64,000 bases of DNA from Miscanthus floridulus (GCF_019320115.1 NC_089593.1:34889977-34953976); one strand, 5' to 3'; positions 22,162 to 35,290 are shown, counted from the first letter of the stretch. Notes: generated by a model from the letters alone, not told the origin. Translations and numbers: made by a program.

Positions 22162-24835
22162 TCATTTTCTAGTGAAGTTACTAAAATCAAGCACATTGAG
22201 CTCATTCCACAATCGACAAAAAGTCACCTCATCTAGCGGTTTAGTGAAGATATCTGCCAATTGATCCTCGGTCCTTACACCTTCTAATGAAATATCATTC
22301 TTAGCAACATGATCTCTAAGAAAGTGATGGCGGATATCTATGTGCTTTCATTGTCGCACAAAAGAGGTACTTTTTCTAGAACTACACCATAGTCTAGCAA
22401 AGTTTGTTTCATATAAAGTATTTGTGCACAACAAGCACCCGCGGCAATGTATTCCGCTTCAGCGGTGGACAAAGCCACACTATTTTGTTTCTTGGAGGAC
22501 CAAGACAAAAGTGATCTACCAAGCAAATGGCACCCTCTTGATGTGCTTTTTCTATCAACTTTGCAACCGGCATAATTCGAATTGGAATAGCCAACTAATT
22601 CAAATATAGCTCCATTGGGATACCAAAGGCCAATGCTTGGTGTGTGCTTAAGATACCTAAGGATTCTTTTAACGGCAATCAAATGAGTTTCCTTAGGATT
22701 AGCTTGAAATCTAGCACACATACACACACTAAACATGATGTCGGACCTAGATGCGGTTAAATATAGCAAGCTACCAATCATAGAGCGGTAGAGAGTTTGA
22801 TCAACCGTGTTACCTCCCTCATCTAGGTCGAGATGTCCATTAGTTGGCATTGGTGTCTTGATTGGCTTACATTCATGCATCTTGAATCTCTTAAGAAGAT
22901 CATTTGTATATTTCTCTTAAGAGATGAAAATCCCTTCTCTCATTTGCTTGACTTGAAAACCAAGAAAGAATGTAAGTTCTCTAATCATTGACATCTCGAA
23001 CTCCTTCGACATCAATTCACCAAACTGTTTGTAAGAATCTTCATTTGATGATCCAAAGATGATATCATCAACATACACTTGGCAAATGAAGATATGTCCA
23101 TCAAGCTTCTTGGTGAATAGTGTAGTGTCGACCTTCCCAATGGTGAAGCCCTTCTCAATGAGGAAGTCCCGAAGGCGCTCATACCAAGCTCTTGGGGCTT
23201 GCTTAAGCCCATATAATGCCTTGGACAATCTATAAACATGATTAGGATATCTAGGGTCTTCAAACCTGGGAGGTTGATCAACATAGACTAGTTCATTAAT
23301 AAAGCCATTTAAAATGCACTTTTCACATCCGTTTGATATAGTTTCATTTCATGATGTGATGCATATGCAAGGAGGATACGAATGGCTTCTAGTCTTCCAA
23401 CCAGTGCAAAGGTCTCTCCAAAATCCAAACCTTCAACTTGATAGAACCCCTTTGCAACTAGTCTTGCCTTGTTCCTCACAACAACGCCTTGATCATCTTG
23501 CTTGTTGTGGAACACCCACTTTGTTCCAATGACTCTTGCACCTTGTGGTTGCTCTTCAAGAGTATAAACTTCATTGCAAGTGAAGTTGTTCAACTCTTCA
23601 TGCATGGCATTTATCCAATCCGGATCTTGAAGAGCTTCTTCTACCTTAGTTGGCTCAAAACAAGAGACAAAGGAGTGATGTTCAATAAACGAAGCAAGCT
23701 TTTGAGAGCGAGTCATTACTCCCTTTGATGGACTCCCTATGATGAGATCTTGTGGATGAGCTTGTAGTAGAGGTGAATTTCTTCTATCAACCATTTGAGG
23801 GGGAGGTTGTGGAGCATCAACATCATGTGTTTGTGTCACCATTTGCTCATGGAAGACATGAGTGTCTTCATTTTCTACTCTCCCATCTTTTTCATCATCT
23901 TGTGGCACACTTGATGAAGGAGGAGGATTGATCACTTGTACATCATCTTCATCATCATTAGGCTTGATGTCTCCAACCGAAATGTTCTTCATAGCCTCCC
24001 TCAATGGTTCATCACCTACATCATCAAGATTCTCATGTGCTCCTTGGGAGCCGTTAGATTCATCAAATTCCACATCATATGTTTCTTCAACCAAGCTAGT
24101 GGTATGATTAAATACTCTATATGCTTTGGACTTTGATGAGTAACCAATAAGAAAACCAATATCACAACATCTTTGAAACTTTCCTAGGTGTTGCCGCTTC
24201 TTGTAGATGTAGCATTTGCAACCAAACACCCTAAAGAAGGAGACGTCCGGTTTCTTCCCATTGAGCAACTTATAAGGTGTCTTGCCAAGAAACTTTTGAA
24301 AGAATGGGCGGTTGGATGCATAGCATGTGGTGTTGATAGCTTCCGCCCATAGAGCTTCGGGAGTGTTATACTCATCAAGCATTGTTCTTGCTAGTGTGAT
24401 CAATGTCCGGTTCTTTCTCTTAACTACACCATTTTATTGAGGAGTATATGTTGCGGATACCTCATGCTTGATCCCAACTTCATCACAATAGGCTTCTATG
24501 TTTGTGTTGTCAAATTCTTTCCCATTGTCGCTTCTTATCTTCTTGAGCTTCACTTCAAACTCATTTTGTGCTCTCTTGGCAAACTTCTAGAAGCATGATG
24601 CAACTTTGGATTTGTCATGAAGGAAGAACACCCATGTGTATCTTGAATAGTCATCAACAATCACAAGACAATAATGATTTCCTCCCAAACTCTTGTATGT
24701 TGTAGGTCCAAATAAGCCCATGTGAAGGAGCTCTAGCACTCTTGTGGTTGACATGAAAGCTTTTGTTGGATGAGTATTTGCAGCTTGCTTGCCGGCTTGA
24801 CATGCACTACAAAGCTTGTCCTTCTCTAGCATAAC
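22162..24835 (-). pseudogene. Ty1/copia (Sirevirus-type) pol: integrase, reverse transcriptase, RNase H
   Basis: Copia polyprotein on the - strand. The integrase begins abruptly at about 24,835 with DKLCSACQAGK and continues through HMGLFGPTTYKSLGGNHYC and YSRYTWVFFLHDKSK; the core follows with IRSDNGKEFDNT and LNGKKPDVSFFRVFGCKCYI. The RT has [33 protein letters not shown] and an intact YVDDIIFG. RNase H is marked by SALLYLTASRSDI-like and WSSKKQNSVALSTAEAEYIA segments, and the frame ends after LADIFTKPL at a TGA (22,162-22,164). In-frame stops occur, for example after GIFIS at 22,917 and in the integrase near 24,586. The first part of integrase, protease and gag are deleted. Order integrase before RT proves copia; the Sirevirus assignment is by resemblance. 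Confidence 0.9.
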
Positions 24836-26151
24836 AATTCTATGAATGTAAAGACAAGAATTGAATTGCTCAAAGTAAATGATCAAAGTAAAGAGAGAAG
24901 GAGGAACATGATGATGGTTTGCCAAGGTATCAGAGAGTCGCCACTCCCCACTATTCCTCGTTGGAGCACCCACGCAAGGGTGTAGCTCCCCCTTGATCCA
25001 CGCAAGGATCAAGTGCTCTCTACAGGTTGATTCTTTGACACTCCAGTCGCGGTGAATCACCCACAATTGCTCATAACTTGAGTTGGGTCATCCACAAGCT
25101 CCACCGGATGATCACCAAGCTCCCAATCACCACCAAGCTGTCTAGGTGATGGCGATCACCAAGAGTAACAAGCACGAACTCTCACTTGACCACAACAAGC
25201 CTAATGAGAAGGGTGGATGCATACTTTGCTATTCTTGCTTTCACTAATGAGGTCTCACTCTTGGATTCTCAAATCTCAATCACCTCACTAGGACCTTGCT
25301 CTTCTTGGCACTCTCAAGGGTGTTTCTCAGCTGTTGGAATGAGCAAAAGTATCCCCTCACATGAATGGAGGAAGTATTTATACACCCGTGTTCAAAACAA
25401 ACTGTTATGTGCCTCTACAGGGGTGATCGGATGCTCCGGTCATGTTGACCGAACGCTCCGGTCAGTTCTCCCCGAACTCCAGTATTTAAGTTGTGACCGG
25501 ACACAGGACAGCGTCCAGTCAGCACTGACCAGAAGCATCCGGTCATGATTTTCCCTCTATGGAACCTTACTGGAGTCGACCGGACGCTGGCACCCAGCGT
25601 TCGGTCGCTCACCTCTCAGCAGTCCGATCGCACTAGATGATATCACCTTGATCAAATAAACTAACCGGACTTTGCGCCACCATCCGGTCACACCGGAACC
25701 AGTATTCGGTCAGTATTTGACCCTCCATTCACTTCCAACTCTCAATCATACGTGAATGAAGTTTACTCCAATTGATCTAAGGGCTTTTTAGGAGCTACCT
25801 AGTGCTAGATTAGACAAGTGTGCACCATACCTAACCCACTAGACTCACCTAGGTCAAGCTACCTGTCCATACCCCCTTAATAGTACGGCCAAAAGAAAAA
25901 ACAAAGTCCTAAACTACTCTAAGTGTCTCTTTAACTCCAAACTATGCTTAGAACTAGTCCATCCTTAACCTTGTCATCCATCCTTTAAAAACCGAAATGA
26001 TTTCCATCATAGGGGCATGACCACCATGATAGCCCAATCGATCTCCATTATCGTGACCTAACTTAATTGCCTCTGTAAAACACACATTAGTTACAGTAAT
26101 CATGTATTGTCATTAATCACCGAAACCCAACTAGGGGCCTAGATACTTTCA
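24826..26151 (-). mobile_element. Truncated 5' LTR of the copia element
   Basis: On the - strand it starts TGAAAGTATCTAGGCCCC (26,151) and runs to about 24,826, where it is joined directly to integrase sequence. It aligns along its length with the complete solo LTR at 61,321-62,899, which shows that its last roughly 150 bp, including the 3' LTR end, are missing. Flanking sequence at 26,152-26,156 is GTAAC. It contains several CCGGTC/GACCGG inverted words. Confidence 0.85.
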
Positions 26152-26159
26152 GTAACGCT

Positions 26160-26590
26160 CTATGTTATTGAGGCCACTAGACCTTGGAGCCCTTCTCCTT
26201 GACCTCCCAGATTCACACTCGATGTATGGATGCATTGACGAGATGGTAAAAGGGGAATTGCTCTATTCTTTCTTTGAGGTAGAAACAAACCTCGGTTATT
26301 CCAGCAAAGATGGTGGCATTGGTAGTATGTAGAAAAGGTCATCCCAAAATTATGGGGGTGTTTGGGTTTCGACCTGTGTCCAGCAGCTATGAAATCTGCT
26401 AGTACATATGAATGTCCGATGCGTACGCAGACATTATCTATGATTCCTTCTACCCGACGGGTCGAACGATCTACAAACCTAAGATGCATGGTTGTGTGCA
26501 GTAGGGGCTCGAATTGTACAACATTATCATAGATTACCTTGGGTATGATATTTACGCTAGAGCCTAATGTCACAGATGACTTCATCGAAC
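26160..26590 (-). pseudogene. Second gag-pol protease fragment, frameshifted
   Basis: On the - strand it contains LGSSVNIIPKVIYDNV, then RFVDRSTRRVEGIIDNVCVR and SYVLADFI, the same protease region as at 3.4-4.0 kb and in element D. An extra base between the expected Cys-Asp and Leu-Gly of the active site breaks the frame, and sequence after VLADFI is shifted. It lies just outside the copia LTR end, so copia probably landed in this older gypsy element. Confidence 0.75.
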
Positions 26591-28034
26591 TAGTTGCTAG
26601 CCGATTGCTATAGAAATAACCAGGCGGCCAGAATCTCCTTTCTTGATTAGCATAGAGTCATCTAACCAACCCCCCTAGGCACGGCTTCATGCAAAATCCT
26701 AGTTGGGCTATTTTGATGAAGTGCATGGTTTCTGACTTGTCATCGGTACATTGTGAAGTGTGGGTCTCTAATCGCTTGGTGTGGATAACCTTCCGATGCT
26801 AAGATGTTGCACAGATGTGACAATTTTGCACAAGGTGGACTTCATCCTTTGCTTTATCAGAATCGGGACTATTCCTACTATCACATTCAATAGAAACTTG
26901 ACCTAAGGATAGATTGATGGGGATGGTTCTGACATAGATCGAATCAAGTCCTTGTGCCTTGTCAAGCGGTGGGTCAATGTTTTCCTAGTGCTCGAATACC
27001 GAACTATCGAAATAGATGGTTGGTGACACGTAGTGGGATGTCGACATTGGTCAGGGAAATAAGAGGATTTCTCCTATTGCCTTGGATCTAATGGAGCTTG
27101 GCCAGATGATTGCATCAAAAGCAATTGGATCTTTAACGCAAGCATTGTTCAATATCGGCATGATCACTCTTTGTGCGAAATCCCCCTACCTAGCATGCCA
27201 CTATCGATGTTTTTATCGGTAGATATTCGGTTCTTGGAGTAATTAGCTTGATGCAGAGAGCAACCACAGTTAGGATATGAGATTTATACTAGGTTTGGGC
27301 CCTCGAGAAGTGAGTAAAAGCCTTACATCTAGTTGCTACTTGTTTGTATTATGATTTCGTCAAATAGCGAGATGGTGATTACAAGATGGCTATGCCTCTG
27401 AGAGTTTCGATGATTACAATAGGGCGAATAGCTAGCTATTTATATCTGAGACCTACTTGCCCTACAAGTTACATAGTCATGCCCTAGTCAGAGTCTTAGC
27501 ATGATCTTCGGATACCCTTCCTTGAATAGGTGAGTCATGATCCTTCAGGTCTTCTTCGGCACAGATTCGGTAGCCAGCATATCCGGTAGTTGGGAATCCT
27601 AGGAGTATGGCACCGTCTAGGATCATTAATTGTCCACTTCCCCATCTTTGGACATAGAAATAGGCCACTCTCATTGATCCTAGATCTCCTTTGTTCCTTC
27701 CACCTCTTATTGAAGCCTTCCCTTTCTAACTAAGATTTGTGGAAGCTTGCTTCATTGTGACTTCGAAACCTTGGAAGCTTGGTTTATACTCAAGGAGTAG
27801 CCTAGCCTTCCTTGTCGATGTAAAGAACTTCTTTCTTGAAAAGAACTAGCTTTGACCAGTACTCCCCCCATGTCATCATCTAACCCTAAAAATGCATACC
27901 ATACAAAGAGGGTGTTAGTAGCAAAAGTGTTCATGTGGGAGGGTTTTTACCATTGTTCTACTTGGGAGCATAAGGCATAGACGTTAATCAAATTGTCCTT
28001 TCATTTCTCCCTCTATGTCATCTTCCATTGCTTG
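26591..28034. other. Decayed gypsy element sequence, no gene
   Basis: No intact coding region. 27,200-27,480 (GATTTATACTAGGTTTGGGCC, then AGCTATTTATAT) looks like part of an LTR. The right limit is the start of element D at 28,035. Confidence 0.4.
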
Positions 28035-29583
28035 TGTTGATGGTCACTAACATCTATTTTTATCATCAACATTCCACCCAAAAGCATGATAAAGTGAGGT
28101 AAATCATCATCACAAATGTTACATTTTGTTTATAATTCACCTAGTTCCACTTATGCTTGTAGAATTATTTGTATGCAGAAAATTATAGCAAAAATGGCCC
28201 AAAATGGTGACAAATATGGACATAGGCACCAAGTGGACGTGGTAGGGGGTCCAAGGGCCCACATGCCACACTAGCTAGCCCCACATGGGTTCCACCCAGC
28301 GCCACTTTAGCCCCGTCCACGTAACCGATCCAAGGGAGCTTCTCCACAAGCATTCTCATGCTTTGATCTAAGTCGGATTGCACTGATGGATGAGATAGAG
28401 TTGTTGTGGATCCATCGGGCCACCATCATACACTTGGGAGCCTCCAACCGACCTATAAACCGCCTTACTATCCAAATTTTGACATGTGCCTACTTCACAA
28501 CCGCCATTGAGAGCCAACCAGCACCGTAGAATCAAGAAGTGGTGGAATGGACGGGCCAGCCGGCGCCCCCTAGCACCGCCCGGTGCCCCAAGGCACCCAA
28601 TCGACCTCATGTTGCCTACAAGTACCCCCCATGCCTCTCTACACTATAAATAGATAGTGTGGTGCTCGGTGGAGAAGTGCCCCATTCAATTCCAAGATCT
28701 CCAAGCTTTCTAGCTTAGCTTAGCTTTAGAGTAGTAGTCTAGTAGTGGAAGTAGAGCAAGAGCGGAGCTTCTCTCGAAGTCCAAAAGAGTCTTCTGGGTC
28801 TGGTATAGCTCTTTTGTAATTCTTTTAGTATTTACTTTATTCAGTACTATACTTTTAGTACTTTTGTCTAGTATTATTGCTTTGCTTTGCTTAAGTACTT
28901 GTTCATTATTGTTCATCATTAGTGAGCTTAGGTGCTTATTGCTTGGTATTAGTAGCATAGGTTATCATTTAATTAGTAGTTTTTTGTTAGTACCAGTTCC
29001 ACCGTCTGGTTTGGGTACTTTGATCTTATTTTATCAGAGCTCGGATCAAAGTAGTAAGCCTATAGATTAAGCGAGGTGCTTAGGCTATAGATTACCAGTG
29101 GATACGACTAGGCCTCTGGATAGATTGTGGTAGTTGGCAAGTGGTGACAGCCTTATCCATCCTTTGTATTCTACCACAATAGGTCAAATTATTAAATCGT
29201 AGGGCTCGTGATAGACGTTGTCTATTTAACTCTCCTCATTGGTAAACGGGTTGTGCCCCGAAGTACTAGCGCATTTCTCCTAGTCATTAGTTTGCCCCTT
29301 TGTTACTGAAAGATATATCACTCGCTCTCCCACCTTGCTATCTCTAGCGTAGCTTGTTATTTAGTTTGTTTAGGTAGTTCACACTCAACCCACCATTATC
29401 ATTCACCTACCTAGGATACACTTGGGCTTTCCTTTAGCAATCCTAACTAAAAATATAAATTTAGCCTTCTGCCTTTGTGTGGGAAAATATAAATTTGACA
29501 CTCGGTACTCACCGAGCGAAGTGTTATATGATAGTTTTGTGCACTTGCGGAATTTCTCCACTAGTCGTTAAGAAGTATCAATA
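28035..29583 (+). repeat. 5' LTR of element D
   Basis: Begins TGTTGATGGTCAC and ends GTATCAATA, where the partner LTR has the expected GTATCAACA, so the terminal CA has probably mutated to TA. It contains a CTATAAATAG TATA box near 28,646. About five or six mismatches to the 3' LTR occur in the first 60 bp. Confidence 0.85.
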
Positions 29584-29720
29584 AGCATTTCTGGCGCCGT
29601 TGCTGGCGAAGGCAACTGGTATCGAATTTATTTTTTGTGTTAGCTTTGCTGACTAGGATTTTAGTTATCCTAAGTAGTTTATCCTTTTTCCCTCCTATCT
29701 TATCACTACCCAACACGATC

Positions 29721-30620
29721 ATGGCCGATAAGTCCATTTGTGATTTTTATGCACCCTCGACTACTAATGCGGCCACCAGACCCAATGTTATCAATATTGA
29801 CGCTAACTTTGAGCTTAAGCTAGCTTTAATTATGATGGTTCAAGCTAGTTTATTTTGTGGGAAAGCCCACGAGGATGCAAATGCTCACCTCCAACACTTT
29901 TTGGAGATTTGTAGCACATTCACCATAAAAGGAGTGACCCAAGAAGTTATACGTCTTTGCCTTTTTCCCTTCTCTTTGTTAGGAAAGGCTAAGCAATGGT
30001 TTTACTCTAACCATAATGTTGTAGATACCTGGAACAAGTGTTCCAACACTTTCCTAGTCAAGTTTTTCCCTATGGGGAAGTACTAATGCTCTTCGCAATA
30101 AGATCTCTAGTTTTCAACAACAAGCAGATGAGTCAATTCCTGAGGCTTAGGAACGAATGCAAGAGTATGTCTCTACATGCCTACACCATGGCATGGACGA
30201 CTAGGCTTTTGATCCAGAACTTCTACCATGGATTAGTTTTGTTAGATAGGAGCCATTTAGATGATGTTGTTGGTTGAGCATTCTTTTCACTAAGTGTTGC
30301 AGATGCAAAGACACTGATTGAGAAGATGGTTTCTAACCAAGGATGGAGCGACAATCGACTCCAACTACTCGTGAACGAGGTATGCATTCAATTAAAGAAA
30401 TTAACATGCTTGCAGCTAATATGGAACTACTCGCGAAGTGAGTAGAACATTATGAGAAGATGAGTGCCCAAGAGACACTCAAAGCCATGGATTCCCACAT
30501 GACTTGCAAAGTCTGTGGAGATGTTGGACATTTGGCAAATTCCTATCCTAAGACCTAGGAGGATCTCAACTTCGTCCAACACCGACAACGGGTTTCGTCC
30601 ATAACAACATCAAGGATGGA
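29721..30620 (+). pseudogene. gag of element D (Athila-like)
   Basis: Starts at ATG 29,721 (MADKSICDFYAPST) about 130 bp after the primer-binding site. The retrotransposon gag domain is clear: ASLFCGKAHEDANAHLQHFL, EVIRLCLFPFSLLGKAKQWF and TFLVKFFPMGK. A stop follows at 30,084-30,086. The sequence goes on in another frame with FQQQADESIPEA, HGMDD and, near 30,505, a CCHC-like knuckle CKVCGDVGHLANSY whose last Cys is Tyr. Several stops and shifts follow. It would form the capsid if intact. Confidence 0.8.
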
Positions 30621-30762
30621 ATCAGCGCTCCAACAATCAAGGAGGTAACAATTATTACTCTTCTCAACGTTTGAATAATCAAGGTAATAATTAATAGTTA
30701 TGCTTTCCTTAAAGATCTTGCTTATAGCAATGGTATAATGACTGATAGCAGTTAATAAAAAG

Positions 30763-31620
30763 TTGCATGCTCATGATAAGATGTTGGAAAATATAAATGC
30801 TAAATTGGATGAGTTTTCTTCTGTCTTAAAGAATCAACTTAGTTTCAATAAGATGATAGAAACTCAATTAGCCCAAATAGCTGTTGCCATACCATCCTAT
30901 GAAAAAGATAGAATTCCTAGCAAACCTGAAGGAACCATGGAGACAACCAACCTTGTCATGGCAAGGTGTGACTTTTATGTAAATGGTTGGGGATTTCCTA
31001 TTAAGAAAGGTGATCCTAGGAACCCCGTCATTACTTGCTCCATAGGACCCCACACTTTTCATCATTCCATTTGTGATCTAGGTTCTAGTGTTAACATTAT
31101 GTCTAAGGAAACTTATGATAGATTGTTTTACACAACCTTAGCTCCAACCTCAGTTTACTTATAGCTAGCCGATCAATCCACCCATTATCATGAGGGAGTA
31201 GACACCGATTTATTAGTTAAAGTGAGAGACGCTTATGTCCCTATAGATTTTATGATCTTAGACATGGGCAATGACAAGGATACACCTTTAATTCTTGGTC
31301 AGTCCTTTCCTTAATACTGCAAATGCTTGCATATATGTGGCTTCTAGGGCAAATCCAATTCCACTTTGCTAGGAAAGAAAAAAATATTTGCTTTTGCCTC
31401 TGGACAACCCCAGCTTTGATGAGAAACAGGAAAAGAAGAAGCATCCGAAGAGAATCAAGATGAAGAAACCAAAGTAGATTGAAGAACTGAAGAAGCCTAT
31501 CAAGAAGAAGAAGAACAGAAAGAGATGACGTAAAAAGAAAGACCCGTCCTCAAATTCGTCATCCCTTGATCCTAACAAGGACCTCCAAGGTGGAACAAGA
31601 GGAAACACCCCCGCTCAAGG
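30763..31620 (+). pseudogene. Protease region of element D
   Basis: A helical segment (LENINAKLDEFSSVLKNQLS) is followed by a retropepsin-type domain: GDPRNPVITCSIG, the intact triad in CDLGSSVNIMS, then after a stop at 31,162 ADQSTHYHEGVDTDLLVKV, VPIDFMILDMGN and PLILGQSF. The first frame ends at 31,164 and the downstream part needs a readthrough and later shifts. A Lys-rich tail lies at 31,420-31,560. No RT follows: the next 1.3 kb is AT-rich and non-coding. Confidence 0.75.
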
Positions 31621-32914
31621 AAGAATGACCTTGAGTCCATCAAAGAGGTAAGTTTTTTATCCCTTGCATATTTACCGCATATTTAAGTATTTGCATCTCA
31701 TATTTCAATTTCTAATAAATTTGCCTTGCATTGCATGATTAGTTAGTTGCATTTAGCTACTTTATGTTAATAAATAAAGTTTTGTAGTAGCTATGCATGA
31801 TAGGATAGGGTTTACATTTAAATAAAATAAACTACAAAAAAATATATATAATAAATAAATAATAATGAATAAGTTATCTAGTAGTAATAGGTTTGGTTAT
31901 TTAGTCATTTATGCATTCTAGTAGTAGTAGTTAGTCAATAAAGAAATAATCAAAGAGCCGCCAGAAGACATTCCAACCTATGCAAAAGGCAAGCTTGGGG
32001 GAGACATTTCTCCCCGCTTAGGTATGAAAAAATTTAAACCCTCTCTTTACATTCATGTTTGTTTTACATGTCAAATCCATGATCATAGAATGTAGAGAGG
32101 AGTGCCTTGAAATTTATCTTAAAAGAAACTTTGCTCTAATAAATGATGATAAGGTTATTTGGAGATGATGAATAGTTGCTCTGTAATACTTTGCAAAAGC
32201 TTGTTATACAACCTGATACTTCTTAAATTTTGAGCATGATAACTTAGAGTTCATCTTAAGTGGAATGATTTTGTGGGTTGCAAATGCTAGAACCAAGTCT
32301 AAGTTTTTGTGAGAAATGTTGTAGCCAAGATTAGAGTAAATCTTTGAACCTATATGAGGAATGGTAAAAACAACCTAGAGTTTGTTTTGCAAAATGCTAA
32401 AACTATCTTGCTAGAAGTTCCTCAATGGTGATAAATTCCTACCAGAGCCAAATACATATTCATACATGATAAAGCTACTATAAAAGCTACTTGTTTGTTT
32501 TGAGCTTTTTCAAGCCTTGTTGATCTGAGTAGAGAAACTTGTCATGCTTTTGATTAAGAGCACGTACACCCACATACTTATGCTATTCCTACACTAGGGA
32601 TACAAAACCACATATGCTTTCCATTCATTATTGCTCTATGAGAATCAAAGTTATCTCTCTAGCTATCTTTCATCAAAAGGAGAGACATGGGCTATAGAAA
32701 AAACAGAGAGAGAGAGGATAAAAGAGCAAAAAGCTCTAGTGTTTAAAAAAAGGAGAGAGAACAAGAAAAGTAGCCATGCCCTCTCAAAAAGAAGCTAGAA
32801 AAGGGAAACATCTCAAAGGAGTACCACTTCCATCAATTATATCACACACATGCACATCTTGATCAATTAGTATGATTTGTTGCTCCTCGTGATTCAAGTG
32901 TTTGACTTAGCAAT
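31621..32914. other. Non-coding internal region of element D
   Basis: AT-rich. It includes an Athila-type GCAAGCTTGGGGGAGA word at about 31,989. No coding signature. It is interrupted at 32,914 by element B and resumes at 46,512. Confidence 0.6.
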
Positions 32915-33813
32915 TGTTGTAACACGGCCTCCGAGAGTGGCAGAGACCTACGTGGCCAGTAGTTCGTAAAGATGTCTCTGACCAACTACCCAAGCAAAGG
33001 CCTAGCTACCACGCCTCTAGACCCAGAAAGATGACAGTTTCTCAGACTACTTGCAGGACGCTGCCGGTGACCCTAGCGCAGCCTTCGCCCGGTTAGCTCG
33101 TAGGTGTCTCCAGGCAGAGGGGGCGGAGGCTGCCCCGCTGCAAGGCTAATCAAGTGCCAATGTTACCTACATGTGTGTGTAGGTAACTAGAGGAAGGCGC
33201 TCGTGGATGGCGCAGGTGTGCCGGTTTGGCCTCCGCTCGTAGGGGCAGAGACCCAAGCAGGAGGACGGCAATACTGGGCGTCGGGGGTCCACGGCCTCGA
33301 CGTCCTAGGGGCGGAGACCGATGGCAGAGGCCTAAAGGCCCTTCACCGAATCCTGAGGCCCGATGGGGCGGAGACCGACGGCGGAGGTCCAAAGGCCCAT
33401 CGCCGAATCCTGAGGCCTGATGGGGCGAGGACCGACGGTGGAGGTCCAAAGGCCCATCGCCGAATCCTGAGGCTTGATGGGCCGGCTGATCACGCAGGCC
33501 CAGTACCTAAGGGTGGCATGACAAGATTACCCCCGAGAGGAAAGGCAAGTAGTGGAATATTCTGAGAATGTACTGTAGCAGTTGAAGGGTACTATTGTAA
33601 ACTCTGTAAAAGTGGTAGTTGAGCCCTATAAATAGGGTACACTTGTAACAGTACCGGAGGTTGGAAAATGAATTAATGGAACCCTAGTTTTACGTGCCAT
33701 TTCCCTACACGCCCACTTGTCGTGCCTGTTTCCCGAGCCTCCGCTTGAGGGCAGCGCTTGGTGGGCGGAGGCCTCTACCTCCTCCACACTATCTGAGACC
33801 GCAAGTCTCAACA
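32915..33813 (+). repeat. 5' LTR of element B
   Basis: 899 bp. It contains three tandem copies of a 57-bp unit (33,316-33,486) and a TATA box CCCTATAAATAGGG near 33,628. It differs from the 3' LTR by about 57 substitutions, nearly all transitions, and a few single-base indels. Confidence 0.95.
33316..33486 (+). repeat. 57-bp tandem repeat in the 5' LTR of element B
   Basis: Three units start GACCGA(T/C)GG at 33,316, 33,373 and 33,430 and share CCGAATCCTGAGGC. The unit is 19 codons, so it creates artefactual frames on both strands. The 3' LTR has the same array at 46,014-46,184. Confidence 0.9.
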
Positions 33814-33850
33814 TTGGCGCCCACCGTGGTTTGGCCAAGGCAAACCAACG

Positions 33851-35290
33851 ATGGCAGGGAAAAGAAAAACCACCACCAGAGTAGCAATGACCACGGGTCA
33901 GAGAGGAAGGCCTAGGCGCACCACTCGTAGCACCTACACAACCTCGCTAGTGGAGGATGACACCAGAGCAGATGCCTAGGGTCAACCACCGAAACCCCAA
34001 GATCCAGAGATTCAAGATCCGGAGGCCCAACCAAACTCAGCCACAACACTCGAGCAAGAACTACAACAGCTACAAGCACAGTTGCAAAGAGTGCAACAAG
34101 AGAGGGATAGAATGGCAGCAGCATTTGCAGCTAATCGACAAGCTATTCAAGCGTCAGCACAAGCAGTAGCAGTTGGCAGTCCTACATGCTGAGATGCTAA
34201 GTATGCAGCATTTAGTACCAGCGTCAACCTCCTGCAATCCCATCCTCCACAGCAACACCAACTGCAACCATACCATAAGGGCCTCCGCCAGTGATCAGCC
34301 CGACCATGATGCCATCTCAGGTGATGCGGAGGCCTATCGATCCCAAGTCCCCACTCTCTGAAGGCATACAACAATCGCCATGGCCAACTGGCGTACAAGC
34401 CAATCACACTACCAAAGTTCAACAGAAAAGACAGACCCCCATCAGTTCATTATGAGTTATGAGGCAGCAGTAGCCTCCGCCTGGCGGAGACGACGCCATC
34501 CTGGCAAAGTCATTTGTTATTGCTGCCGAAGGTGACGTGTTGGCTTGGTACTCCATGCTCAAACCAAGCACGGTCTATTCTTGGGAAAACCTCTGGAAGA
34601 AGATATTGGCAAATTTCAAGGGGCTAATAGCATAGTCACTGACATCCATAGATTTGTTCCAGTGCAAGCAAATGCAGGGAGAGACACTACATGACTACTT
34701 TCGAAAATTTGTGCAACTAAAGGCGAAGGCACCATACGTCCCAGATGAGATTGCCATCGAAGCAGCGATCAAAGGCCTCCGAATCGGGCCATTCGCAGCA
34801 CACCTAGCAAGAAAGAAACCAACTTCCATACAACAGTTGTATGATGAGTTTGAGAAATACTATAGATCAGACAATGACCTCCAGAAAAGGCTAGAGGAGC
34901 AGAGTCAAAATAGACAGCAAAACAGCAGCAAAAACTCCTAGAAGAGCTATACGAACCAGAATGCATCAAATCAGAAACCAGGCTAGGGGCAAGTGCTCAG
35001 CATCGAGGGTCAACCTTACCCCGAACAAGGGCAACTGGCAGCGCCAGCAGGGCCGAAGACCCAGACTAGGAACCAAGGTCGGCAAGGTTACCAAGGCAAA
35101 AACTGGAACAAAAACCACAAGCAGAAACAACGTAGGCCATATTGCGTTTTTCACGGCGAAAGCGCAGGGCACAGCACCAAAGATTATCCGGAAGACAAAA
35201 GAGACACAGGAAAGGATGAAGAACAAGCAGACTGCCCAACCTCCGACATAGCAGAGCGCAAGAGAGGTCAACACCACCTACACAACTAGC
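33851..35290 (+). pseudogene. gag of element B
   Basis: Starts at ATG 33,851 (MAGKRKTTTRVAMTT), 37 bp after the LTR end. An N-terminal coiled coil follows (LEQELQQLQAQLQRVQQERD, about 34,045-34,105). The gag core runs near 34,650-34,920 in one open stretch with FQCKQMQGETLHDYFRKFVQ and a helical tail. A basic, Gln/Asn-rich nucleocapsid region ends with YCVFHGESAGHSTKDYPEDK (about 35,140-35,205), where the second zinc-binding Cys appears replaced by Tyr. Many stops and frame changes separate the blocks, so capsid protein cannot be made from it. Confidence 0.8.

Noticed and set aside
33150..33565. Open frames on both strands in the LTR of B
   Set aside because: Caused by a 57-bp repeat whose length is a multiple of three; the same false frames appear in the other LTR at 45.9-46.25 kb.
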